From: an uncultured Eggerthellaceae bacterium
GTDB taxonomy: Bacteria > Actinomycetota > Coriobacteriia > Coriobacteriales > Eggerthellaceae
Direction of reading: 5' to 3'
Length of the DNA: 64,000 nucleotides
Assembly (NCBI GenBank): GCA_934648845.1
Contig: CAKUFS010000010.1
Span: 1-64,000 of the forward strand
Under the pieces are notes generated by a model. That model searched no databases, was not told where the DNA came from, and worked only from the letters and a program-made list of their open reading frames with translations. Of this stretch, positions 9,057 through 17,876 are shown piece by piece. A program made the translations under genes and the position numbers. Position 1 is the first letter of the stretch. Every line of letters starts with the position of its first letter.

Positions 9057-9181
9057 CAAGGCGCACGCAGAACAAAGAACTCGAAACGAAACGCAAAATA
9101 ACGCATATCGGACAAAACGCGCAAACCGAACCGCAACAAGCAAGAAAGCAAGTAAGACGAATCCAAACCAAGGAGGCCGCA

Positions 9182-9325
9182 ATGAACATCAAGCAGCAAA
9201 GAACAATGAAGCGCGCAGGAGCATGGTGCATCGTTTTTGGCACCGCGACCATTGTCACCGGCGTTGCCGTGGGCGTTGGCTGCTTGATTGCGGCGGGCAA
9301 GCTGCTGAAAAGCGCGCGTTCGTAG
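9182..9325 (+). CDS. Small single-span membrane protein, 47 residues
   Basis: This short open frame is preceded by a perfect AAGGAGG five bases before the ATG. The product has a basic N-terminus (MNIKQQRTMKRAG), one hydrophobic segment with Gly/Val/Ala/Ile (about residues 14-39) and a basic end (GKLLKSARS). This is the layout of a small inner-membrane protein, N-terminus in by the positive-inside rule. I do not recognise the family. It sits between trmB and the amidase gene on the same strand. Evidence for expression is only the ribosome binding site and the clean hydropathy pattern. Confidence 0.6.
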   Translation: MNIKQQRTMKRAGAWCIVFGTATIVTGVAVGVGCLIAAGKLLKSARS

Positions 9326-9524
9326 CGCATTGGACGCGACCGGCGAAGGGCGCGGAGAGCCGGATTCAGCACGCCGTCCTCTCTGGCACGCCGCCCTCCC
9401 TGGAATCATTGCGCGTAAACCGCTCGACCGCGAAGGGCGCGAAAACCCGAAACGCAAAGCCGCGCTTTCCGGAAGCGTCGCAAGCAAAGCCGCCCACCTG
9501 AGAATATAACGAAAAGGAGCACTC

Positions 9525-10337
9525 ATGTTCAAGCTAGCCCTTGCCCAAATGGCGCACCCCGCGCACGGCAACGTTATTGCCGCCGCACGCGCCTGGGCAC
9601 AAAAAGCAGCAAATGCCGGGGCGAAACTCCTGGTATTTCCAGAATGCCTGATGACGCCGTTCGAGAAAACGCCCGAAGAATTTGCCGCATCGGCGCAACC
9701 CCTTACGGGCGACTTCGTGCAGCAGATGTGCGCCATCGCGCGCGAAACGGGCCTGTGGATTGTTTTCACCATGAACGAGAAAAGCCCCGCTGGCGGACAG
9801 CCGTTCAATACCGCTGTGGTGACGGACAGCAGCGGAAACGTGCGCGGTCATTACCGCAAAACGCACCTCTATGCCGCTCATGGCATTGACGAGCACGAGA
9901 AAATGGGCGAAGGATCAGCGCTCTTCGAACCCGTTGAAACACCATTTTGCACGCTGGGCCTGGGAATTTGCTACGACTTGCGCTTTCCGGAAGTCGCTCG
10001 CGACGCTGCACTTGCCAGTTGCAACGTAATGGTGTTTCCCGCTGCCTGGGTGGCTGGACCGCATAAAATACGCCACTGGGAAACGCTTCTTGCCGCGCGC
10101 GCCCTTGAAAACGAGCTGTTCGTGGCAGGCTGCTGCCGCCCCGATCGCTTATGCATTGGCCACTCGCAGATAGTTGACCCTTTAGGAGAAGTGGTGGCGC
10201 GTGCCGGCGAAGCCGAACAACTGCTCATCGCGGATATCGACCTTCCCCAAGTGAAAAGCGCGCGCGATGCCATGCCGTGCCTTCAGCATCGTCGCCCCGA
10301 ACTCTACGGATCGCTTACGCAGCAGGTTAAAAAGTGA
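9525..10337 (+). CDS. Carbon-nitrogen hydrolase (nitrilase superfamily, omega-amidase-like)
   Basis: This 270-residue cytoplasmic hydrolase carries the complete Glu-Lys-Cys triad of the nitrilase superfamily: Glu40 in LLVFPECLM, Lys112 in HYRKTHLY and Cys149 in GLGICYDLRFPE. Enzymes of this size and motif set hydrolyse small amides, for example alpha-ketoglutaramate (omega-amidase) or deaminated glutathione. Substrate choice cannot be settled from sequence. AAAAGGAG lies before the ATG. The stop codon lies inside the hairpin at 10325-10350. Confidence 0.85.
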   Translation: MFKLALAQMAHPAHGNVIAAARAWAQKAANAGAKLLVFPECLMTPFEKTPEEFAASAQPLTGDFVQQMCAIARETGLWIVFTMNEKSPAGGQPFNTAVVTDSSGNVRGHYRKTHLYAAHGIDEHEKMGEGSALFEPVETPFCTLGLGICYDLRFPEVARDAALASCNVMVFPAAWVAGPHKIRHWETLLAARALENELFVAGCCRPDRLCIGHSQIVDPLGEVVARAGEAEQLLIADIDLPQVKSARDAMPCLQHRRPELYGSLTQQVKK

Positions 10338-10350
10338 CGGGGTCTTTTTC
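10325..10350 (+). repeat. Hairpin repeat with GACGGGG loop at a stop codon
   Basis: GGTTAAAAAG pairs with CTTTTTCACC (one mismatch) around TGACGGGGT, and the TGA of the amidase gene is in the loop. A longer, perfect version of the same hairpin occurs at 43042-43076. A second CCTTTTTCACC follows about 30 bases downstream. It may act as a terminator-like or 3'-end stability element. Confidence 0.55.
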
Positions 10351-10439
10351 ACCTCGGCGAATAATCGGAGCAGGACCTTTTTCACCTTTCTCGCAGCAAC
10401 AAGCAATCAAGAAACCGGAAAGTACGTAGGAATAGAACA

Positions 10440-11480
10440 ATGAACAGCGAAAACACAGCGCCGAATATCAAAACGACCACTGAAGCGCCCACCCCTGAGG
10501 CAGCCCAAACCGCAGAGCGCGCTGACGCCGATAAGACACCTGTCGCCAACGAAGAGGTAATGAGCCGACTGCCCGCATTCTTGGAACCCGAGCTTCGCGC
10601 AACATACGGCGACGATGCCGATTGCATCTTGAACGGCTATGCTCAAACGCGCCCCACCACGTTGCGCGCAAACACGTTGCGAGCAACAAAAGACCAAGTT
10701 GCAGCCCAGCTTTCCGCCGAAGGCTTCTCTTATCAGGGCGTTGATTGGTATCGCGACGCGTTCATTTTGGATGAAAACCCCAACGCAAACTTGTGGGACA
10801 GCGCGCTCATCAAAGAAGGGCTTGTCTACGTGCAAAGCCTTTCGTCCATGCTGCCGCCGCTGTTCATGCGCCTGAGCGCGGGTATCGAAGTGCTTGACAT
10901 GTGCGCGGCGCCGGGCGGAAAGACCACACAGCTTGCCGCGCTTTTGCAGGGCTCGGCGCATATTGCGACCTGTGAGCAAAATACCGTGCGCGCCGACAAA
11001 TTGGAGTTCAACCTGCGCAAACAAGGCGCAGAAAACGTTGCTATCATGCGCCAGGACGCGCGCCGCCTTGACAGCTTCTTCTCGTTCGATCGCATACTTT
11101 TGGACGCACCGTGTTCGGGGTCGGGCACGCTGAACATTCACGACCCCAAGTTGGGAAAACGATTCTCCGAAGCGCTCGTGAAGGACTCTTGCAAAAAGCA
11201 AGCAGCACTGTTGGCAAAAGCGCTTGAAATCGTAAAGCCAGGCGGCGTGGTGCTGTACTCCACGTGCTCGGTGCTCAAGCGCGAAAATGAAGACATTGTT
11301 TCCGCCGCGCTGAAGAAAGCGGCGAAGAAGGGGCGCTACATTATTGACGCGCTGGATGCGGAAACGCTTGCACAGCAAGGCGTGCCGCTGCTGCCTTCGA
11401 CCATTGAAGGCGCTGTGACCGTTTGCCCCACCGAGCTGTACGAGGGCTTCTTCATGTGCCGCATCGCCCGCATGGCGTAG
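10440..11480 (+). CDS. NOL1/NOP2/Sun family rRNA m5C methyltransferase (RsmF/RsmB-like)
   Basis: This 346-residue enzyme methylates cytosine C5 in RNA using S-adenosylmethionine. The SAM site DMCAAPGGKTTQLA is at 153-166. The two active-site cysteines are Cys225 in DAPCSGSG, which releases the product, and Cys276 in YSTCSV, the attacking nucleophile. The first 40 residues are a low-complexity Thr/Ala/Glu tail. The NusB-like RNA-binding domain of RsmB is absent, so an RsmF-type 16S or 23S rRNA enzyme is more likely; the exact target is unknown. The leader has GTAGGAATAG before the ATG. Confidence 0.88.
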   Translation: MNSENTAPNIKTTTEAPTPEAAQTAERADADKTPVANEEVMSRLPAFLEPELRATYGDDADCILNGYAQTRPTTLRANTLRATKDQVAAQLSAEGFSYQGVDWYRDAFILDENPNANLWDSALIKEGLVYVQSLSSMLPPLFMRLSAGIEVLDMCAAPGGKTTQLAALLQGSAHIATCEQNTVRADKLEFNLRKQGAENVAIMRQDARRLDSFFSFDRILLDAPCSGSGTLNIHDPKLGKRFSEALVKDSCKKQAALLAKALEIVKPGGVVLYSTCSVLKRENEDIVSAALKKAAKKGRYIIDALDAETLAQQGVPLLPSTIEGAVTVCPTELYEGFFMCRIARMA

Positions 11481-11650
11481 GCGTCCCCGCAGCGCGCCCT
11501 CGGACGCGTCGGACGCAACGGGCGGGACGGAGCAGCCACGGCAGGCACAATCGCCGCGCTGCACCTGCGCGTCGCAACCATCTGCGCGTCGCAACCAGGC
11601 GTAGCATCGCAGACGCCACGCAGCACTAAAACCGCGCAACCGCCACACCC

Positions 11651-12358
11651 CTACGCCAGCGCCGCCAGCTCTTCTTCCGTAAGACGACGGCTCTCGCCTT
11701 CCGCAAGCGCAGGGTCAAGCACCAGGGCGCCCATGGAGACACGCTTGAGGTACACAACTTTGTTCCCGCGTGCCTCAAACATACGTTTCACCTGATGATA
11801 ACGTCCCTCATGGAGCGTAACCAGAACTTCGTTTGCATGCTCTTCACAAGGAATCTCCAACTGAGCTGGCAATGTAGGCTTATCGTCACCAATATCAAGG
11901 CCATTTGCAAATGCCTGAACATCCTCTGCCGATGCATCGTGATCAAGGCGCGCAAAATACACTTTATCCACGTGCTTTCCCGGTGCTAAAAGCCTATGCG
12001 CCAGCTGGCCATCGTTCGTGATAAGAAGCAGACCCACCGTGTCTTTGTCCAAGCGCCCCACAGGGAATAAATCCTTGCGTGCGCGGCCTTCCACCAGCTC
12101 AACAACGGTTTCCGAACCATCATCGCGCGTTGCAGACACCGCGCCCGCCGGCTTGTTCAGCATCCAATACTCAAACGGCGCGTAGATAATGGGCTCGTGA
12201 TTGCGCTCCACAACGTCGGTTTCTGTGTCCACCTTGATGTCAGCCTTGCGCACGCGCCAACCGTTCACGTAAATCTGACCGTTGCGAACGAGTTCCTTCA
12301 CTTCCGTGCGCGAACCCAGCCCCATGTCCGCTAAATATTTGTCCAGACGAAGCTTCAT
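11651..12358 (-). CDS. Pseudouridine synthase, RsuA/RluB family
   Basis: This 235-residue enzyme isomerises uridine to pseudouridine in ribosomal RNA. An S4 RNA-binding domain (MKLRLDKYLADMGLGSRTEV) occupies the first ~50 residues. The catalytic Asp104 lies in GRLDKDTVGLLLITNDGQ, the family signature. The C-terminal motif YHQVKRMFEARGNKV is also typical. Length and the single-domain S4 plus catalytic layout fit RsuA, which makes pseudouridine 516 in 16S rRNA, but RluB or RluE cannot be excluded. It converges on the upstream methyltransferase gene; the 170-base gap holds only a small tandem of CTGCGCGTCGCAACCA. Confidence 0.88.
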   Translation of the reverse strand: MKLRLDKYLADMGLGSRTEVKELVRNGQIYVNGWRVRKADIKVDTETDVVERNHEPIIYAPFEYWMLNKPAGAVSATRDDGSETVVELVEGRARKDLFPVGRLDKDTVGLLLITNDGQLAHRLLAPGKHVDKVYFARLDHDASAEDVQAFANGLDIGDDKPTLPAQLEIPCEEHANEVLVTLHEGRYHQVKRMFEARGNKVVYLKRVSMGALVLDPALAEGESRRLTEEELAALA

Positions 12359-12523
12359 ACGCCATCCTTTATTCCTAGATATTTGCTGGTATTTCGCTAA
12401 TTACCGTGCAATGCGCTCTCAATTTCGTAGGTATGTTACCATTCATCAGCGAAAAACTGTACAGAAATGCGGCGCGCCCGGCAATTGCGCGTCCCACGAA
12501 ACAGCCCGGAAAGGGAACCCCCC

Positions 12524-13483
12524 ATGGAAAAAGAACTCTTGATTTTGGTACCGTTCAAAGAACACCATATGGAACAGATTCGCGCAGCGGCAGGCGATCA
12601 ACTGGTCGTGCGCCATTTTCCCCAGGGGCTTTCGGGTGCAGAAGCAACCGAAGCGCTTGCCACCGCCACCGTCGTTGTTGGAGAGCCCGAAGCAGAAGAC
12701 ATTGCCGCAAGCAACACTGTGCAATGGGTGCAAATGACCTGGGCCGGAACCGATAAATACACGCGCAGCGGCAAACCGTTCCCCGCCAGCGTGCAGCTGA
12801 CGAACGCCGTGGGAAGCTACGGGCACACTATCTCGCAATACGCGCTGGGCCAGGCGCTTTCCATTTGCCAGAACCTGGGGCGTTACGCGAAGCATCAGGC
12901 AAGCGAGCAGTGGCATGACTTGGGGGGAATCGAAACGCTCGAAGACGCAACCGTACTTATCTTTGGCGCGGGAGACATTGGAAGCCATTGCGCAAAACGC
13001 TTTGCGGGCTTCGATGCGCACATTATTGGCGTATGCCGTTCAACTGAGGCAAAGCGCCCGTACTTCGACGAACTCTGCACGCTTGAGCAGGCAGAACAGT
13101 TCATCCCCCAAGCCGATGTCATTATCGGCGCCATTCCCAACAACGATGCCACCGCTGGCTATTTCGACGCGCGCCGCTTAGCACTGTGCAAGCCAAGCGC
13201 TGCGTTGGTGAACGTAGGGCGCGGCAATTTCATCGATTGCCTGGCGCTTGATGCCGCCCTTTCCGCAGGTCAACTGCGCGGTGCAGCACTTGACGTTACC
13301 GATCCCGAACCGCTTCCGGAAAAACACCCCTTGTGGCAACAAGAGCGCTGCCTGATAACGCCGCACTGCTCGGGCGGTGCTTTCGGACGCCTGCCAGAGA
13401 CTGAGCAGCATATCTGCGACTTGACCTGCGAGAATATTCGCCGATTCATTGCCGGTCAACCGCTCAAAAACCGCGTGTTTTAA
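12524..13483 (+). CDS. D-isomer-specific 2-hydroxyacid dehydrogenase
   Basis: This 319-residue NAD(P)-dependent oxidoreductase interconverts 2-hydroxyacids and 2-oxoacids. The Rossmann motif VLIFGAGDIGSHCAKRF is at 144-160 (GAGDIG). Catalytic residues fit Arg233 in NVGRGNFID, Glu262 in DVTDPEPLPEKHPLW and His281 in ITPHCSGG. The N-terminal half has the usual catalytic-domain sequence with MTWAGTDKYT. I start at the ATG at 12524, preceded by AAAGGGAAC; an upstream in-frame start would add 19 basic, non-conserved residues. The physiological substrate is unclear. Confidence 0.87.
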   Translation: MEKELLILVPFKEHHMEQIRAAAGDQLVVRHFPQGLSGAEATEALATATVVVGEPEAEDIAASNTVQWVQMTWAGTDKYTRSGKPFPASVQLTNAVGSYGHTISQYALGQALSICQNLGRYAKHQASEQWHDLGGIETLEDATVLIFGAGDIGSHCAKRFAGFDAHIIGVCRSTEAKRPYFDELCTLEQAEQFIPQADVIIGAIPNNDATAGYFDARRLALCKPSAALVNVGRGNFIDCLALDAALSAGQLRGAALDVTDPEPLPEKHPLWQQERCLITPHCSGGAFGRLPETEQHICDLTCENIRRFIAGQPLKNRVF

Positions 13484-13495
13484 GCCGCGCAAGAA

Positions 13496-13584
13496 CGAGG
13501 GGTCGCAGCGAAAAACGAACTTTGCCGACTGGTGCACCGCGCGGCACGTCATTGTAGTCCGCCTCTGCCCCTTGCGACCCCTCG
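13496..13584 (+). terminator. Long inverted repeat after the dehydrogenase gene
   Basis: CGAGGGGTCGCA at 13496-13507 pairs perfectly with TGCGACCCCTCG at 13573-13584, twelve bases after the stop codon. The 65-base interior also contains GC-rich self-complementarity. No T tract follows, so termination is uncertain. The sequence from here to 13725 is a pyrimidine-rich tract with no gene. Confidence 0.4.
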
Positions 13585-13726
13585 TCTTCCCGACCCTCGA
13601 CCCTTGCCCCCCCTGCACCTGCTCCTTCGCCTCATCCCTTTAGCCGCCCCCTTCGACTTGACCCTTTCAACCTTTCCCCTAATCCCTTCGCTCACGGCTC
13701 CCTTGCCACTCCTCTCCAGCAGCCGT

Positions 13727-13846
13727 GATAAAAATGGGGTACTTTTCTGTGGGTTTGCCAAGGCTTACTTTTTCGCGACCTGGGGAAACGCTGATTTTTC
13801 ACGCACACGAAGACGAAAATCCACAGAAAAGTGGGTCGTTTTTATC
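13727..13846. repeat. 120-bp palindromic element, copy 1
   Basis: It starts GATAAAAATGGGGTACTTTT and ends AAGTGGGTCGTTTTTATC, with the arms CTTTTCTGTGG and CCACAGAAAAG pairing. The centre reads TTCGCGACCTGGGGAAAC. Three more copies of exactly the same length are at 17635, 19238 and 40246. No coding potential. The flanks are pyrimidine-rich on the left and purine-rich on the right. Confidence 0.9.
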
Positions 13847-13890
13847 ATGGGGAAGGAAATGGACGAAACGATCCGAAAGCCGTGCAACGC

Positions 13891-13924
13891 AAAAGGGCGA
13901 GAAGCACAACGGCTTCCCGCCCTT
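13891..13924 (-). terminator. Terminator of the ABC importer operon
   Basis: On the minus strand GGGCGGGAAGC pairs with GCTTCTCGCCC and is followed by TTTT, 38 bases after the stop of the binding-protein gene. Confidence 0.75.
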
Positions 13925-13961
13925 CGCATTCACGCGACCCGCTTATCTCAAGTGCGCGTTC

Positions 13962-15074
13962 CTATTTCGCAACCGCCTTCGCCGTGAGCTGGTCATACTC
14001 GGCGTCGGTGAGCTTGTAGTTGTAGAATGTCTCGTAGTAACTCGTTACCGCGGTCTTCATATCGGTCGAGAATGCCTGCGGATAGCACAAGCGCGGGAAC
14101 CACTGCAGGCCCATGATCTGGTTCACCGTGGGCGGGTTGTTCAGCCAAATGTAGGGGTCGCTGGGAACCTGATAGTAATTGTTGTTCGCAATGGCGGAAA
14201 TCTGAGCCCACGTCTCATCAGCGGCAACGGTGTCATAAATGCTCGTGGGGCCGAAGATGATCATGTCGGGATTCCACACGGAAATCTGCTCAAGGCTGAT
14301 CTCGTTACCCAAGCCCGAGCCCGAAGCTTTCTCGACTTCAACCACATTCGTGGCGCACATATCCAAAATCGTGCCCTGATACGAACCCTTCGCAATGGCG
14401 GCAAGGCCGGACTCGCCCACCAGATAAGCCACGCGCACGCGCTGATCTTCGGGGATGGTACTCATGGCCTGCTCAACCTCTTGGTACGCGTTTGCACAGT
14501 AATCGCCCAGCTGCTTGCCGCGCTCCGGCATGTTCAGCAGATCGCCCAGCATGGCATACGCCTCATCATACGTGGCAAGCGTAGCCTCGATATGCACGCA
14601 CGGAATGTTCAGCTGCTGCTGCAGGTTGTCCAAATCTTCCGCCATGCCCTTCTTGGCCTCGCCCCAGTCAATGAGCAGTTGCGCACCCGTTGCAGCCACG
14701 GCTTCCTTATTCAAGTCGCCCTTGTTGCCAAAGATAGCACCCAAAACGGGAAGGTTCTGATACTGCGAGCCAATGTATTTTGCCTGTTCATCGGTAAGTT
14801 CTTGCGAAATGCCCACCATCAAGTCGGGTGCAAACGTCAAAAGCACCTGGTTTGCAGTATGCCCCGAAGGAACCACTTTCGTGATGTTAGCGGGAATTTC
14901 AACTTGCCTGCCCAGCGAGTCGGTGAAGGTACGCGTTTCCGTGCTTGCCGATGCAGAAGCCGAAGTCGCATCCTTCGAGCTTGCTGCCGAGCTGCTGCAG
15001 CCCGCCGCAAGGCACCCCGCTCCCAGCGCAAGCGCCACCGCAAGGACGCATGCCAAAACCTTTGTTTTCTTCAT
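13962..15074 (-). CDS. ABC importer substrate-binding lipoprotein (iron-complex/cobalamin type)
   Basis: This is the extracytoplasmic binding protein of a Fe(III)-siderophore, heme or cobalamin importer (periplasmic_binding_2 fold, 370 residues). It has a lipoprotein signal peptide, MKKTKVLACVLAVALALG, with lipobox LAAGC placing the lipidated Cys at 26, then a Ser/Ala linker. The domain starts at TRTFTDSLGRQVEIPANI, the usual opening of this family. I start at 15074, where AAAGGAGAAAGG precedes the ATG. It is the last gene of a permease-ATPase-binding protein operon, separated from the ATPase gene by 234 bases. Which ligand is carried cannot be told. Confidence 0.87.
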   Translation of the reverse strand: MKKTKVLACVLAVALALGAGCLAAGCSSSAASSKDATSASASASTETRTFTDSLGRQVEIPANITKVVPSGHTANQVLLTFAPDLMVGISQELTDEQAKYIGSQYQNLPVLGAIFGNKGDLNKEAVAATGAQLLIDWGEAKKGMAEDLDNLQQQLNIPCVHIEATLATYDEAYAMLGDLLNMPERGKQLGDYCANAYQEVEQAMSTIPEDQRVRVAYLVGESGLAAIAKGSYQGTILDMCATNVVEVEKASGSGLGNEISLEQISVWNPDMIIFGPTSIYDTVAADETWAQISAIANNNYYQVPSDPYIWLNNPPTVNQIMGLQWFPRLCYPQAFSTDMKTAVTSYYETFYNYKLTDAEYDQLTAKAVAK

Positions 15075-15308
15075 TCCTTTCTCCTTTCGTACAACAGAGC
15101 ACCTTGGCTCATATACCCCATACCGCCGTTCAGACGCTATGCCAGCCATCAACGGCCGCTTCCGCACGGCAAGCGCCCGAACAACACCTGGTGTGCCATC
15201 GACGCATCACGCGCCGCTTGCAGTACCCTACCTAACACCGGCGCGCCGTGATTCGCAACTTCCAGCCTCAACCCGCGTGGCCACGCTACCCGCGCAGCCC
15301 GCAAGGCC
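15075..15308. other. Gap inside the ABC importer operon
   Basis: This stretch of 234 bases lies between the ATPase stop and the binding-protein start. I see no gene and no clear hairpin or promoter. The ribosome binding site of the binding-protein gene is at its left edge. Confidence 0.35.
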
Positions 15309-16091
15309 CTAGCCGCCAATCTCGCTTACCGGCACGCACACACGCACGCGATCGTCGTACAGCGAGTTGACCTCAACATCCACGCCGTAAATGTCGCTCA
15401 CCAGCTCCTTTGTAATCACGTCTTTCGGGTCGCCGAACGCCTTCAAGTGACCCCGCTCAAGCACTAACGTCTTATCGGCATACAAAAACGCCTGGTCAGG
15501 CTGATGCGTTGACTGCACAATGCTCATGCCTTCGCGCGCAAGCTGCCGCACGCACGAAAGAACGCGCACCGTGTTGCCGTAATCCAGCGCGCTGGTCGGC
15601 TCATCCATGATGATGGTATGGGCGTCCTGCGCAATGGCGCGCGCGATAAGCACAAGCTGCTGTTCGCCACCGGAGATCTGCGTGTACGTGCGCCCCGCCA
15701 AGTGGCCAATGCCCACACGCTCCAGCGCCGCATACGCGCGCTCCACATGCTTCTTGCGCGGAGAACCGACAATTCCCAGGTCGTGGCCCGTGCTCATGAT
15801 GACCACGTCAAGCACGCTGTAGTCATACACCGGCGCGTGAGACTGCGGAATGTAGGCAATTTCCTGTGCGCGCTGACGGATGTTCAGCTTGCTCAGGTCC
15901 TTCCCATTCACTAAAATGCGGCCCGTATATCCGCTGTTCAGCCCCAGAATGCACTTGAAAAGCGTGGATTTTCCCACGCCGTTGGGACCCAGCACGTTCA
16001 CAAGCGTGGCATCGGGAATCTCCAGATTCAGGTCAAACAGCACCGGATGGTTGCCGTACGAAAAGTTCAGTCGTTCAATCGTAATGCTCAT
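15309..16091 (-). CDS. ABC importer ATPase (FepC/BtuD type)
   Basis: This is the ATP-hydrolysing subunit of the importer, 260 residues. Walker A is LGPNGVGKST (about 33-42), the signature is ISGGEQQLVLIARAIAQ and Walker B is TIIMDEPTSALDYG, followed by the H-loop STHQPDQAF. It directly abuts the permease gene (stop and start codons adjacent), which indicates co-translation. The C-terminal ~40 residues, with VDVEVNSLYDDRVRVC, are typical of iron-siderophore and cobalamin ATPases. Confidence 0.92.
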   Translation of the reverse strand: MSITIERLNFSYGNHPVLFDLNLEIPDATLVNVLGPNGVGKSTLFKCILGLNSGYTGRILVNGKDLSKLNIRQRAQEIAYIPQSHAPVYDYSVLDVVIMSTGHDLGIVGSPRKKHVERAYAALERVGIGHLAGRTYTQISGGEQQLVLIARAIAQDAHTIIMDEPTSALDYGNTVRVLSCVRQLAREGMSIVQSTHQPDQAFLYADKTLVLERGHLKAFGDPKDVITKELVSDIYGVDVEVNSLYDDRVRVCVPVSEIGG

Positions 16092-17408
16092 TTAGATCTT
16101 CTTCTTTCGCGTGATCAGGTACAAGAAGAAGGGGGCGCCAATGAACGCCGTCAGGATGCCAATGGGGATTTCCGCCGTGGTCAACAGGCGCGAAACGTCA
16201 TCGACGATAAGCAGGAAACCCGCGCCCATAAGCATGCTCGTTGGCATAAGCTTGCGATAATCGCAGCCCACCACCATACGGCACAAATGCGGAATGACCA
16301 GACCAACCCAGCCAATCATACCTGTCACGGCAACGCTTGCAGCAGTGACCAGCGTGGCGGCAAGCGTGACCACCAAACGGATACGGCGCGCGTTCACGCC
16401 CATGGTGGCCGCTTCGTCGTCACCCATGGTCAAGATGTTGATACGCCAGCGCATGACAAAAAGCACCACCAAGCCCACCGCCATGAACGGCAGCGCCATA
16501 AGAACATCCTTCATCTGGATGCTGGTCAGGCTTCCCATGAGCCAATACGTAATGGCAGGAAGCTGATCGGCAGGGTCGGCAACCAGCTTGGCAAACGACA
16601 CACCCGCCGAGAACAGCGAGCTTACCATAACGCCCGCCAGCACCGTCACCAGAATGCGGTTGCCCTTCGCGCGATTGCTTATCATCAAAACAAGCAGCAC
16701 CGTAAACATAGAGAAGGCAAAGGCGAAAGCCGAAATGCCGAAACTCCCCATGCCTGCAAGAATGGCAATGGCGGCACCAAGCGCGGCACCTTGCGACGCA
16801 CCCAGAATGTCGGGCGATGCAAGCGGATTTTGGAAGACGCCCTGAAATGCAGCGCCCGCCGCAGCAAGGCAGCAACCCACAAGCAGTGCCATGATGATAC
16901 GCGGCATGCGCACGTTGAAGAAAAGCGCTTCAGCTTGCGCGGTCCAAGTGGGCTCGACGGCATTCGCATTCGTAAAAAACTGCGTAACACGATTTGCCAT
17001 CATGGAAAATGCCTGGTCAACCTCGATAGGAAAACGACCAAGCATAAGCGAACAGATGAAAGCCACCAGGATGAATACCACCAAGAGAACAGTCACGAGA
17101 CGCATACGTGCGTTACCGGCACGCACGACTTTTTCTGCAGGCGAAAGGTATTCCGCCGCATGCGCAATCTCGCTTTCGGTGGGTATATCAGACTCAGATG
17201 CGCTGACCGCCGACCGCGCCGCACCTAAGCTTTCGCCCCCCCCTGCCCGCACTTCGGTCGTGCAGAGTGATTGGGCAGCTGGCGCCGGTTGAGTGATGCA
17301 TTCTACCGGTACGGAGCATTTCACCTGACTGGCATATTCTTCCAACTCAGAACATCTACCCTGTTCAGAGCCGCTTTTTTGAACCATTTTCGGAAACTTC
17401 TCCCTCAA
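16092..17408 (-). CDS. FecCD/BtuC family ABC permease with N-terminal extension
   Basis: This is the membrane subunit of the importer. The C-terminal ~335 residues are a standard FecCD permease with about ten membrane spans, including MPRIIMALLVGCCLAAAGAA and FQNPLASPDILG. Ahead of the first span lies a hydrophilic Ser/Ala/Glu-rich stretch of about 100 residues not found in ordinary homologues. The frame is open to 17471, but a sigma-70 promoter occupies 17443-17471. I therefore start at the TTG at 17408, with AGGAG six bases upstream. ATG at 17387 is an alternative. The extension may be regulatory or simply unstructured. Confidence 0.85.
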   Translation of the reverse strand: MREKFPKMVQKSGSEQGRCSELEEYASQVKCSVPVECITQPAPAAQSLCTTEVRAGGGESLGAARSAVSASESDIPTESEIAHAAEYLSPAEKVVRAGNARMRLVTVLLVVFILVAFICSLMLGRFPIEVDQAFSMMANRVTQFFTNANAVEPTWTAQAEALFFNVRMPRIIMALLVGCCLAAAGAAFQGVFQNPLASPDILGASQGAALGAAIAILAGMGSFGISAFAFAFSMFTVLLVLMISNRAKGNRILVTVLAGVMVSSLFSAGVSFAKLVADPADQLPAITYWLMGSLTSIQMKDVLMALPFMAVGLVVLFVMRWRINILTMGDDEAATMGVNARRIRLVVTLAATLVTAASVAVTGMIGWVGLVIPHLCRMVVGCDYRKLMPTSMLMGAGFLLIVDDVSRLLTTAEIPIGILTAFIGAPFFLYLITRKKKI

Positions 17409-17442
17409 GGAAATCTCCTGTCTCTTTTCCTTTGGTTCGATT

Positions 17443-17471
17443 ATTCTATAGCGTGAATATTTTATTGTCAA
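17443..17471 (-). promoter_or_regulatory. Sigma-70 promoter of the ABC importer operon
   Basis: On the minus strand TTGACA (17466-17471) and TAGAAT (17443-17448) are separated by 17 bases in an AT-rich island. An imperfect dyad, TATGAATAT and ATATCATA, lies just upstream of the -35 box and could be an operator for an iron-type repressor; that part is speculative. No cobalamin riboswitch was seen in the leader. Confidence 0.72.
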
Positions 17472-17634
17472 TATGATATTAATCTGACATATTCATAATT
17501 GAGTATAATTCAATGCATCAACGTTGCTCCCAACCGACCCCTTCCCCCGCGTTTCACCACTCCACTTTTGCGCCTTGTTTTCCCTGCCCCCGTCCCCTTG
17601 GTCCCGTCCCTGCACATCGGATCCCCCACCCCAT

Positions 17635-17754
17635 GATAAAAATGGGGTACTTTTCTGTGGGTTTGCTACAGCTTATTTTTTCACGACCTGGGGAAACGTT
17701 GAAGGATCAGAAAAACAAAGGCAAAAATCCACAGAAAAGTGGGTCGTTTTTATC
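17635..17754. repeat. 120-bp palindromic element, copy 2
   Basis: Same ends, length and centre (TCACGACCTGGGGAAACG) as copy 1. It lies 122 bases upstream of the nuclease-like gene. A C/T-rich tract (about 17540-17634) flanks it on the left. Confidence 0.9.
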
Positions 17755-17876
17755 ATGAGACACGCAACCTTGCAGCATTGCGCGTAAAACCGCCAAGGAG
17801 CGTGGGCTGTATTTTTTTGCCCGGCAGGGGTGTTGATCAACACTTAAACACGTTAAAAGCTGCTACCATCGCATAC

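Noticed and set aside
17472..17634. Possible cobalamin riboswitch upstream of the ABC importer
   Set aside because: None of the conserved B12-box sequence is present and the promoter is too close to the start codon to leave room.
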